Shown one piece after another: positions 37,414 through 48,249 of a stretch of 64,000 nt of DNA (positions are counted from its first letter, which is position 1; each line of letters begins with the position of its first letter). Both the position numbers and the translations under genes were made by a program. The notes beneath the pieces were generated by a model. That model did no database searches. It was not told the origin of the DNA and saw only the letters and a list, made by a program, of their open reading frames with translations. This stretch comes from Lingula anatina (lineage: Eukaryota; Brachiopoda; Lingulata; Lingulida; Lingulidae), in NCBI RefSeq assembly GCF_001039355.2, contig NW_019775432.1, positions 290,237 to 354,236 on the forward strand, written 5' to 3'.

Positions 37414-38706
37414 AAATCACCGTTTATTCAACGACTTATTTTTCACACAAACTCACAAGAAATTATATTCAATTTTCCGTACTGATCACACATTATTTGT
37501 TTTTGTTCTATTGTCTTTTGGGTGATTAGCTCGTGGCAGAAACATTGAATTACATCGTGTAATGAACTCATCAAACCAAACTGTTTTATCTGTCACGTGT
37601 CCTCTTTTGCCACCTTTAAAACAGCTGCTACTCTTGTTGCTTCTTAAGAAAATTAAACTTGTGGTCAATAACTCCCTATCATATACTTTTCCATTCTCTA
37701 ACCATGAAAAGCAAATAGTGAAAGATATACATTTAAGATATTAACTTAACGATACATTCTGTAATAGCTCACAATCAGTGTAGATGGACCTTGAATATAA
37801 AGTTATTTATTGCAAAATAAATTTATATGTGATTTTACCTCTGTCGTTTGTGTTATTTCAAACAAAACGATTTCCTGAAAGACCAACTTTAAAATGTATT
37901 TCTATTCAGCAAAATAATGTAATTTAATACAACTATGAGTAATGTATTTAAAGTACGGCCGTATATGCAATGGGCCATGTGGGATTATAATTGCATGCTT
38001 TGTACAAAACAGTCTATCGTTTCTTCCAACGCGAGTCCCTTTAATTAATGTATTATATTACTCTTTACCCTTTTTATTTGACACTGTCTCTGTTTCTCTC
38101 CCTTTTTCCTTTCTCTTGTAAGAAGGAGGGTAAATAATTAAGCACTCAAAATATGCATCACCAATCTTCAGAAAAGAATGAGTGAATGAACCATTGGGCT
38201 GGCCCACAACGTCCGACACAGCAGAATAAATCAAATAACAGCTTTCACAGATTTAACTTCAGTTAGCTGTATAGTGTCACTATATACATAATCCGCTGCA
38301 CGCGCGAAGCTGTTGAACAAAAGGATAGTTCTCTATGGAATAACTTTTGTTTACATAAGTACTCTAAGTTGGCGTGCCTACCCAGGCGACAAGAGGATTA
38401 GGCTAGTCACTATATTCCGTCAAAATCGTTTAGCGACCCTATAATTATCACACTCCCTCTATTGTATTTTCTGACGTTACAATTGTATCTAATCTTCTTA
38501 TGTTAGATGGAATAAATGCACACATACATAATCTTATGACGGTAAGCCCTTCACTGATAACCTACTAGACTTGAGTAATCTCGGACTTTGGACTTTGGAT
38601 TGTGATCAAAGGCACGCGCCTGAGCTTGTTGAATGATTAATATTCATTTTAGAGCACTCTGCTACATCATGATAGAATTCGATGAAATTATGTTCTTTTA
38701 AAATAC

Positions 38707-40267
38707 ATTCTTACAGTCGGTTACCGGATTACTGAACCCAGAACGAGGCTCTCATTTTGGACTAGGGTAAAACATTGGCTTGCGCCCATTACTCTCAATG
38801 TTAAATTGGTGAACTTTGATCGTTCATATCAAGCAGACCAGAGGACAATTACTTGTGACAACCACTTGGTTATATTCACTAGGGTTTTTAGCGTCAGTCA
38901 ATGGGCCTCAGGAGGATTTTCTAGAGCTGATGGTGATTTTATCAGCGATAATACCAACACTCCTCCAACGGGCTGCAATTTCAGTTTACACCAGATGCAT
39001 GTTGTAATAGGCATATTTTATCGTCTGTATCAAGTATATCTGTAAACAAATACGCGTGCTAACTGTTTGTTGATATTCACTTACGTATTTAGCTCAGGGA
39101 AGTGGCCATCAAAAGGATTTTCTAGCGTCAGTGGCGACTTTGTCAACGATGGTGGTGTACTATTTTTAAAGCAATTTTTCCTACTGGAACACTATGACCT
39201 ATATGCACCCAGTTCATTAATATACAGTCAGAATTCTTGTATAATAAAATCATTACCTAAACAAAGAAAACTATTATGTTCATATTGCTTTTAGAGGTCT
39301 CAGTTTGAAAAATTTGATAAGCTAGAAAAGGGGGCTTGGGTAGCATTGCTCACCTGTCGTGTTCAAAGCAGGTGTCTTAAGTAATGCAATTAATGTGCTT
39401 TCAAAAAGAATTTTAATTTGTCACTGCTGTGTTTTTCATTAAAATTTCTTTTTCTACTGTTGTCTGGATTATGTTTGAAGAGACTATGAAATACTTTTTC
39501 AGCTTTTATAATTTCTGCAAAAACGTAAAAAATTTCATTAGAGGCCTGCCAAAATTATTTTTCATAAATAGATTCATTCATAATTATCCAATTAAACAAA
39601 AAGTTTGAATGAAAGCCTCACTTAAATCTTTATAAGTTGTCAAAATCTACAAATCATTTGAAGTTCATGGTGTTTTTATTTAGAGAATAATATAAATTTA
39701 TAAGGTAGTGATTTCATTTTCGTTTGAAGAACATCAGACTCAATATCACAGTACAAAGTACGATCTATAAAAATCCGAATGGAATGCATATTCAACCGTC
39801 ATAAATCACATTGAATTCTTAAACAAAATGCAAAATGAAAGATACAACAAAACTTGTGAGAGACCCTACTTGTACAAAATCCTGTAGCGTTATGACTCGG
39901 TTACATTCAAAACAGGCGGGCTACTCACGCAAGTCATGAAAACTACTCACACCTTGTATATCTAAAACAAGGAATCTAGCACTTACACCTTGTTTATCTA
40001 AAGCAAGGAATCTGGCACTTACATGTGCATTTCTATCGCTGATAAAATCGGCATCAATGCTAGAAAAGGTCCTTGATGGCCATTACCTGACGCTAAATAC
40101 CTATGTTAATATAAGTAACAGTTGTCAAGTTTAATTATATACCGGCGTGAGAGATACAGACGATCAAAGTTGATAATTTTAACATGGGGAGTAATGGAGC
40201 TTACAGATTGTTTTACCCTAGTCAGGGCTTGGTGGCCATCTTGTGACGTCATGCCGACTGTAAGAAT
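38707..40267. mobile_element. Foldback element with 36-bp minisatellite
   Basis: The left end ATTCTTACAGTCGG and the right end CCGACTGTAAGAAT are perfect inverts. Inverted similarity continues inward for about 250 bp per arm in blocks (GACTAGGGTAAAACA, AACTTTGATCGT, ATTTTATCAGCGATA). An extra direct copy of one arm block sits at about 39075-39155. Next to the right arm two 36-bp units (39953-39988, 39989-40024) match, in reverse complement, the minisatellite at 23737-23844. There is no transposase. The superfamily is not assigned and no target duplication was confirmed. Confidence 0.78.
39953..40024 (-). repeat. 36-bp minisatellite, two units
   Basis: Reverse-complement relatives of the 23737-23844 units (CTTGTATATCTAAAACAAGG...CACTTACAC). 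They lie inside the foldback element. Confidence 0.92.
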
Positions 40268-40784
40268 ATGTTACAGGTACTAGACTTTGTTCTTTGTTGT
40301 CGTACCACTTGTTTTGATATTTGTTTCACCAATTAACAAATTGTATTCCTTTACACCCTATCAACTAAGTTTCTAAGTTGGTTATATTTCTTAGTGGTAA
40401 CAATGACAAACCGAGACAAAGCTAAAAATAGCACATAATTGGTTTTCTTATGTATACAGCACTGATGTTGTTTGAATGCGAGGATGATACACCGTTTTGA
40501 GCTAATTAATAAGTGCTCGGACCCGATCCAAACTTACGCGTCTGTTTGTATTAAAGATAGAGACGGAATGAAAAAGGACTTTCACACCAAATGTTACGTT
40601 ATTTCTGCCAATATCGGTATCTCCCCCTTTTCATTTTGCTCCCTTTTAATCTAGATAGCACGAAACTGGTTAATCTTAAATTTCCTGCGATAACGACAGA
40701 TTTGTGTCGCTTTCACCTTCCATGCAACTTTTTATGACACGGTGTCTGAAGTCCATAAATTTGTTCATGCTGTCAACTGTATGT
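40268..40784. other. No gene recognised
   Basis: The stretch between the foldback element and the truncated end of the LINE ORF2. No exon or family motif was seen. Confidence 0.4.
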
Positions 40785-42475
40785 CACATAGATGGCGATG
40801 TCACAGAGCCCATCAATACCCGGGGTTTTATTCTTCTTTTTTGTAAGTTCCCTGAGTGCGTTTTTGCACTCATTAATAGTCAGCTTTCCTTCACATGCGA
40901 TTTTTAGGTCATTTAGAATTTGGGGTATGATTTGTACATTGAAAAATTTGTTTATGATTCTCTCGTCAATGGTAATGTTATGTGAGGTGTACAAATGTTC
41001 ATAAAACTTTTCCTGTTCTTGTAGAATAACTTAATCGTTAGTAACTGTTAGAATATCGTCAATTTCTAGTTTTGTAGTTGTATATCGAACTCGATTCCGT
41101 TTTACCAAGTTGATAAAGTAATTTGTATTGCGTTCGCCCTTTTCGCGCCATCTAACTTAACTATGCATTATTGCACCTTCAGTTTTAGCCTCTAGGATTA
41201 CATCATATTCAGTCTTTAGTTTTTCTAATTCTTCAGCTTTTTCTTTATTAAATTGATTGTCTATCTCGGCCACCCTGAGCTTCAGAGATAACTTGACACT
41301 AACCTCTTCACTATAGCCTATCTTCATCGTGTCAAGTTACCTCTGACGAAAATAGTTTGACCTAGTTTATATAAGCCAATCGAATCCATGTTTCAAAATT
41401 TTTCACCAAAGTTTGGTGAAAACGCTGATTGGTTGACCGCCAATCGGTAATCCTCGGCTGATNTGATCTCGGCTTGTAGCTCGTTAATTTTTTCTAAATG
41501 TCTCTTTCATTTTCTCTATGTTGTTTAGATTTTTGATTTGAAAATCTTATTGAAAACTGCTGTATTTCCATGGTTATCATATCAAATGCTAAACCACGGT
41601 CTTCTAAGTAATTGTATCGTTTTTTTTTTTTTTTTTTTTTTTTGCTCCACTAATTACAGTTTTCATTTCGTTAATATATTTTTCATCTCCTAGTAAAGTA
41701 TTATTGTTTTTCCAAAACCCTCGCCCTCTAACTGTCACATCTTTTGCCTTTAAAAACAAAGATATTGCATCATGATCAGTGTAAGGTGCGTATAGTATCT
41801 CCGCCTTTTCTATGAAACAATTTTCTAAAAGTTCGTTAGATGTTATCCAGTAGTCTAATCTGCAAGATATGTTTGATTCGGAGTTTTTCCATGTGTATCC
41901 TCTTTCTGCACCATGAAACTTTCTCCATGTGTCATTTAAATGATATTTTTCATAATAATTTGTATTTCGTGTATAACTTTATCTTTACTGTGTGTGGACA
42001 GTCCACCATGTTTATCTAGCTTGGATAATGTGCAGTTGAAGTCACCCCCTACAATTACATAATCAGTTTCATATTTAGCTAGCTCTTTATAGAGGAATCT
42101 ATAAAATTCAACTTGTTCATTTATTTGACTTGGTGCCTATATGCATGTATTACACATAAGAAAAGTACTCGTACCAATTTTAATTTTCATGCTCAGAAGA
42201 CGACCATCCGAGTCTGTACTCCCGAAGTGTTACCTGTGCTACTTCCTTCAATGTGTCACATACTAGGGACGTGGTGTTCCCTTTTGTCTTTTCCTTTATC
42301 CCGTAGATTTTGATATTGTTTTTACGAGAATACTGTTCGTTATATATAGTTTGAACGTTTGTCAGCCTCAAGACTCAGTTTTGTGAGATCCTTTATCTCC
42401 TCTTTCAATTTAAGTAAATCTTTGTCTTTCCTGGCAATGATATTATAACGGTTTTTTTTTAAAGTCCAGTTTACA
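40785..42475 (-). pseudogene. Decayed L1/Tx1-type LINE: ORF1 C-part, endonuclease, pre-RT
   Basis: Reading the minus strand: 42475-42175 encodes the ORF1 coiled-coil and RRM-type core (KLKEEIKDLTK, then QYSRKNNIKIYGIKE after a frameshift). 42130-41640 encodes the C-terminal apurinic-type endonuclease (VIVGGDFNC, RLDYWITSNE, YAPYTDHDA, GRGFWKNNN). 41280-40790 encodes the segment before the reverse transcriptase (REKGERNTNYFINLVKRN, EQEKFYEHLYTS, KKKNKTPGIDGL). In-frame stops and shifts are present. Similarity ends abruptly at GIDGL, before the polymerase core, so the 3' half is missing. An N (41463) and a short inverted-repeat insert (41280-41463) interrupt it. Confidence 0.85.
41280..41463. 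mobile_element. Short inverted-repeat insert in LINE
   Basis: The words AGAGATAACTTGACAC and GTGTCAAGTTACCTCT are inverted around a ~30-base loop, and CACCAAAGTTTGGTG is a smaller palindrome. The LINE reading frame resumes on either side. It ends at the single N, so its boundary is uncertain. Confidence 0.4.
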
Positions 42476-44075
42476 GTAACTTAATAAGGATCTGTCATTG
42501 TTTTAAAGGTTCCGATCAAATAAGAAACGAACAACATAAAGAATAAAGTTTATTAAAATCCATCAAAACAAAATGTTCCAGTAAGTAATAGTCCTGTGTG
42601 TGCATTAATGTCCAAAATGAAACATCCGTTCCGAGTACTGCGGATGATGGAGTCGTAGGAACACAGGGCTCCGTATCTCGAAAGGTTCGCTATGTTGCGC
42701 ACGTGCGCAAGCGTCTAGATTCCATGGCCCCGTATCTCGAAATAGAATCGGTTATGGAATCGAGACACTTGCGCACGTGCGCCACATAGCGAACCTTTCG
42801 AGATACGGAGCCCAGGTCAACGCTCAGCTACGGTCCGGTCTGCGATGAAGGGTTCCGACACGGCGCGAACCCTGTGCACTGTACCTGCGAGAATCTAGAC
42901 GGTAGATTCCCCGAGTGCTGCCAGCCAACGGTAACCTAGGGTTCCGAAACTCTCTCAATTGGAGACCCGAGATGAAAGCGTCTCCTGAATCCAAAGTCTT
43001 CAGCTCAGCGTGAGGTTGCCCTAGGTTCTAGATTCCGGTATTGCCAGCTCGATCTTGATTTCATATATAACCCATAGTAGCAATACCAGGCTCTAGCGAA
43101 CAGTGGCAACTCGGGGGCGTTCTTCTTCAAAATTCTGCCTGGGGCCCTTCCATATTTGGAAGTCACACGTCACAGTTGTGTCCGCCTGGATCCATATTTG
43201 GAAGTCATAAGTCTCATACGTCACAGGTTTGGCCGCCTGGAGCTGCCTTTCCCGCCTTGCGTTGAAGTCTCGTGCAGGCGAGACAAGAAGCAATTAAAGT
43301 GCCTGACGCGGAGTTAGAAGTTTGAATTGAAAATATCTTGCAGTCGAAGGTCAGTGCCGCAATACAAGCAGCATTCTGCTGTTAAAACTTATTTTCGTGT
43401 AGCTATTGCGCAGCCCTTATAGTGGTATCGGGCATACAGTGTAGCTGTCAAATTTGGCACACGGCAAGCACATGTATTGTGCACGTGTATATCTCAGGAC
43501 TAAATGTTCTTTGATAAGCAAAAAATACAAAAACATTGGATATACACTGTATCTTTTCTTTCCGAAGAATATTATTTATTTTTTCACTTTACATCTTAAA
43601 AACAGCAAATAAAATTAAATAAAGGAGAATTAAATTTGTTCTACGTTTTATTTTGGTCTGATGACATTCAACTGCAGATTCACTGCGGAGCAGTTCTATT
43701 TGATTGATGGAAAACTTACATGGCCGCTGGTCTTCAGAGTTAGTGAAAGCAGGGAATTATATCCGACATAATTCCCTGGTAAAAGCGACTCCACCACAAG
43801 GTATATTTAGCAAGCTAGCTTTCACGTTGCTCTGACACTCGGGGTACGTGAGGTGAGCCCAGTGACAAACAAAGTGGCCGATGTCGCACTAACCAATGAA
43901 GTGTGAGAGGGAGGATATGAACGTTTCCTGACTTTCACTGTTTCCCACCGGAACTTATTGATACTGCAAATGTCCATAGAAATGGTACACTGATCACAAA
44001 TATATTAAATCAATGGAGAGGCACATAAAGCTCCCCCAACAATCACATGAACATTTATCAACTTAAAACAACAGT
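42476..44075. mobile_element. Insertion within LINE ORF1 (unclassified)
   Basis: This stretch separates LINE ORF1 pieces at 42475 and about 44080. It contains the long palindrome at 42666-42813, a two-unit repeat with CCATATTTGGAAGTCA (about 43150-43245), and a 50-bp block shared with 59881-59935. No transposase is recognised and its ends are not defined by clear TIRs. Confidence 0.45.
42666..42813. repeat. 148-bp near-perfect palindrome
   Basis: The arms of about 60 bp start GGGCTCCGTATCTCGAAAGG and contain TGCGCACGTGCGCAAG, itself a palindrome. They differ at only a few positions. The ~28-base loop repeats CGTATCTCGAA. It is CpG-rich compared with its surroundings. Confidence 0.9.
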
Positions 44076-44079
44076 CCAC

Positions 44080-44225
44080 TTGGTAACTAAAATTTTCATT
44101 ACAATATCTGTAAGGTTTTTATTTTCAAATTCCAGGAAATCTAATTTCTTTCGCATATTGTTGATTTGTGAACCCATTTTTCCTTTCATTTCTTTTAAGA
44201 GCGCGTCCATGAGAAAGCCAAACAG
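44080..44225 (-). pseudogene. LINE ORF1 fragment (coiled-coil)
   Basis: The minus strand reads MDALLKEMKGKMGSQINN and then KKLDFLEFENKNLTDI, typical of an ORF1 coiled coil. It fits between the N-terminal piece at 47963-47755 and the C-terminal piece at 42475, so it is taken as part of the same disrupted element. Confidence 0.5.
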
Positions 44226-47200
44226 ATCGGTCAGAAGGCGGCAAGGTGGGGGTCAGCAGATTTTAATAATTTTTGGTGTGGTAAAATATCAACATGAAAG
44301 ATATTGTGAGTCACTGGCTTTCTTATTTTGGATCATTAGTTTTAGAGATATAAGCTTGGTATGTGCTGATAGAAAAGGGTTGCAAAATAAATTTTGTGAA
44401 ATAAAATCTGTGTTAAACCTTGTAAAATTAGAACTATAACAATTTTAAAAAGGGCCTAAAAACGAATATTTTTATACTGCTGAAATCTGTTTCTTCTGCT
44501 TATCTGTTTCTTCAACTAAATTAATAAGTCAAAACCATGTATAGGTTTGTGAAAAGCCCTTAAAACAATCATGTTTGCCCTGCAGACAAACTTATGAAGC
44601 AAAAATACATTTTTTAAATTTGTTTATGTTGTAGAAACTAAATGTAAAATAACAATGTTAACTCTGTGACCTATTTTCAACATGGCGGGTACTAGGATCT
44701 AGGATACATTGAGCAACTGTGGAGCAAAGCACATCGTCTTTAAAGTGTTAAAACATAATGCTTTCTTAATTTTATGAAGAACACGCACTAGAGATGCTTA
44801 GGTACATCTCAGAAGGATTGGTGTGCACCGGAATATCACAAGAAATGACCATAGCAGCTGGTCGTCCTTAGAATGTGCATTTTTTTTGTTGAACCACTTC
44901 AGACTGTTGTCAGGCTTGGGTTCCTCAATATATCCAGCTCATCGATTTAGCTCTGGATGTTTGTTGTAAGGTAAGTGATCATATATATAACGAAGTCGGT
45001 TCTGTCACTATTTCAGGTACTGTCTTCTATGTAGTTATAACCTACCCTGTTGTTAGGTATGGCCGCTTTTTCTTTGTGTTGACCAGTGGTGGCATAAATA
45101 TACTAGAATCAGATACACTAAAAACTTAAACCAGTTTAAATAATTAGTTTGAATATTTTTAAGTAATATAAATAATATTAAGCAGAATTAAAAGATGTTC
45201 TGTACATTTCAGTTCATAGAATTTTACTTGATTTCTATTTCATGGTAAATATGTCTGCTGAAAAGAATTAACTGTGTATCTAACTTATGAAGTATATTTG
45301 TGCATTAAATTCTAGGGCTTTGTTACATGTGTTATCATAACACAAACAGTTAAGAGACAGCTTGTAGACAGCTTCATTAGGACTTTCTTACCCAGAATCA
45401 AAGGTATGTAACACACATTCAGTTTCAAGTTTTGACATTTTAGGGGATGTTACTTGTGTCAGTTTTTTATATTTTAGTTTCATATGCAGATTTATGTGTG
45501 TTTACAATGAAGTTGAAGTTAACCACTTAGCTTTATGTGACTTTGTAACACACTGTGCTTCAATCATTTTCAAGACTTACACAGAACACTTGTACAGCTA
45601 AAAGTACTTTAAATGAGAGAACAGTTTCATTAGCTCTGTATGTATAAATTCAAATTACTGTTTTTCTTTTTATCAAGAGCTTGTAAAATATGTGGGTATT
45701 ACCTCCAATATTTCTGTGACTGTCAGTCACCATCATCAGGGAGTAAATGACTAGGGTCATTTCACCTGGAATGAAAATCCAGGTCAATTGCCCCTAATTA
45801 AAAGTACTTTAGTAAAATCAGGAAGACTTTGTGGTCCAGTATGTTGTTCATGCTGCTTTGCAAGGGGGTGTGCCAGACAATTAAGCTGATTACAATGACT
45901 GAGCCTGAGTGTGATACTCTGCTCAGATAGATTGATCCTGCTACAGTAGTTTCTATTCTGAACACAGCAAGCCTCTGTTGTTGTAAAACATTTATTGATG
46001 TTGTTTATTTTTCAGATTTTACATCCTAGGCCTGGATTTGAACCTTGACCTGGACAATCTTACAGATAATAATAGAAGAGTTACCTGAAATTGCACAGGC
46101 AAATTCATCAGATTCAGATGTGAGCACCAACTCTGTCTTTCTATCATGAAATTCTGGTAGCTACATCATGCATATTTGATTTCATTTTCAATCATTGTTT
46201 TTACTTATGCAATATGTTTGATCAGTATATTGTTTAGTCATTGTTTTTATACAGCAATTAACATAAGTTTAAAATATGTTTAATACATTTTCTTTTGACA
46301 GCCTGTCCTGCCATCTTCAGGTAATCGCAGTAGTGGATATCCTGGCGAACCATTATTGGACTTAGAGCCACCTTGGGACAATCCCCCATAACAAATATGC
46401 ATCTTAGGCTTGGCATTCTCACTCAGTTTTGTAGGAAAGGAGGATTGGCACCACTGGATTGACAAATATTGACAATTGACAGTTCAGTCACACTAAACTA
46501 TAGTGGCATGTTGCTTCAAGTTACCACACTTATTCTAAGATTGCTGAATTATCATTACTGTCTAAGGAGACCCTAGATCTCTCAACCAGAAGAAGAAACT
46601 TGGGGATCAATCAGTTATAAGATTAAAAACTGTTGTGTTCAGTATATGGAAAAGATGACCGTGATATTGGAACCTTGGGGATTCATAACTTGATTTCACT
46701 CCTGTGAAAAGTAACTGCTTTGTTCTTTTACTGTCCAATTAATAATATGAAAATAAAATACTCCTGTCATTGTATGTTGTTGACTCTGTTTTAATTTTCT
46801 TTATAGAAAAAGAATATAGATCATATCAAGATATCACATGTATTTACAAAACCTATGAATCATTTGAAAGGAAAAAGAATGGTTGAAAATGCAATATAAA
46901 TCATTTCAAGTGGATTAATTAGTGGTGCACTTGAGAAAACTGATAAAATGAGACAGTCATTCCCTTTTACCTTTANTCTATTACAGATCTCAAAATAAAA
47001 AAAACCTGCAAAAATGGGCCTCTTGATTATTTTGAGGAATTACGGTAACTGTATTTTGGGACAGAATTGATGGCAGCCATCTTGTATTTATAAAAATTGG
47101 ATAGATTTGCCCTTATCAAAGCATTGTTTGAATTCCTGGCTGTGAGTCTTTGATTAAATTCGATTATTGGAATGTATTATCTCAAAATGTACTGATATCT

Positions 47201-47745
47201 TGATTTCGGTCGTTTGGTTTTCTGCTAAAATTGCTAAAGTTTGAGGCACTTTTTCAATATCTTCTGTTGTGTTTAACACAATTTTTAAAATTTGTTTGAT
47301 GAGACCAATATATGCTCAGGATCCCTATACAATTTTATGGCTGTCAACCCTGCAAAAAGAGAGATATGAATTCTTGAACATTGCTAGGTAGAAAAGTGAG
47401 TTTGGGGGGTGGGGTTATAAAAATGGGCGTGGCTCGTTAGTTTGTGGGTTAAACTGAAATTAGGTAACATATTCTCAATAGCAAATGGCTGGTTTAAATA
47501 GGTAAATTATCAATTTATTTTAAAAAGTCATCAGTTTTGACATATTTGCTTATGAAGTGGCTTTATTGACCGAAGCTGAAAATCAAGCCAAAAATGGCCA
47601 AAACATTTAATATTATATTATAATTATATCCAATGATTTCTTTTGGGATTGTTGCCTTCAATGTAAATATCTCCTATATATGCAACTATATTATGAATTT
47701 GGTTGAAATCTGTAGACCCCCACCTTGCCACCCTCTGACTGGTCT
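44224..47745. mobile_element. ~3.5-kb TIR-flanked element nested in LINE
   Basis: The left end (AGATCGGTCAGAAGGCGGCA AGG...) and the reverse complement of the right end (AGACCAGTCAGAGGGTGGCA AGG...) match at about 34 of 41 positions, including GGCAAGGTGGGGGTC. It splits LINE ORF1. Inside, on the plus strand, are exon-like pieces (45350-45403, 46066-46119, 46302-46391) and an AATAAA at 46752. No known transposase is recognised, and no target duplication was identified. Confidence 0.6.
45350..46391 (+). CDS. Spliced coding-like pieces inside TIR element, unknown
   Basis: 45350-45403 (acceptor AACAG, donor AAAG|GTATGT) encodes KRQLVDSFIRTFLPRIK. 46066-46119 (TTACAG, GAT|GTGAGC) encodes EELPEIAQANSSDSD. 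46302-46391 (TTTTGACAG to TAA) encodes a Pro/Gly-rich tail ending EPPWDNPP. The last two join in phase 0. The first ends in phase 1, so an exon is missing between. An upstream donor TTGTAAG|GTAAGT at 44970 could end a 5' exon, and an AATAAA lies at 46752. No family is recognised. It may be a gene of the mobile element or a captured host fragment. Confidence 0.35.
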
Positions 47746-47754
47746 TATCATGGA

Positions 47755-47963
47755 CACACACTTAACATTTCTGTAACTAAGGTGGTTACTAGTTCTTTCA
47801 GTTCGTCTTTGTTTATCATGTCTTTCATATAAGATTTTATTTCTTCTAATTCCGCTAAGAAAATGCTGTTATTTTCTTCAGCACTTGTATTGGAGATTTC
47901 GCTATGCGTGCGTTTGGGTGAAGGTTCACCCATCTTATTGTTTTTTGTATGTTTTGATGACAT
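47755..47963 (-). pseudogene. LINE ORF1 N-terminal fragment
   Basis: The minus strand reads MSSKHTKNNKMGEPSPKRTH then a coiled-coil-like acidic stretch (ELEEIKSYMKDMI, ELKELVTTLVTEM). Coding similarity stops where the TIR element begins. It is the 5' end of the same LINE orientation as 40785-42475. The sequence up to 48249 may be its 5' UTR. Confidence 0.55.
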
Positions 47964-48249
47964 GCTGAAAGGTTGACAGTACTGAGTGAGATTTAATGTA
48001 GTCGGTATGTAGCATCCACTTTGCGACGTACGCGCAGACTGTGTCCATGTGATAAGGTTTAAAAATATCAGTTATTCACCTTGTTTGTACTTTCTCCACC
48101 CGCTCAGCTCATTCACGGATTAGCACTTGTTCAGAATGTACCACATCAGACATTGGGTTCACTTGTCTATGTCAAGAAAGACCAATTTATGTCCCATGTC
48201 CTAAAGTTAGTGTCAATCTCTACAAATACGTCATCTTGTCTCCATCCAA

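Larger units (their letters stand above)
34825..38706. other. 3' UTR and intergenic, no gene recognised
   Basis: The proximal part is the probable 3' UTR of the METTL24-like gene. Farther on there are poly-C/poly-G runs (35826-35835, 36800-36811) and AT-rich sequence. Only one small coding-like frame (37285-37413) was noticed. Confidence 0.45.

Noticed and set aside
44780-44970. Plus-strand frame with RRIGVHRNITRNDHSSW before a GTAAGT donor
   Set aside because: Coding-like composition, but an in-frame TAA lies just before the donor and no family is recognised; kept only as context for the TIR element.
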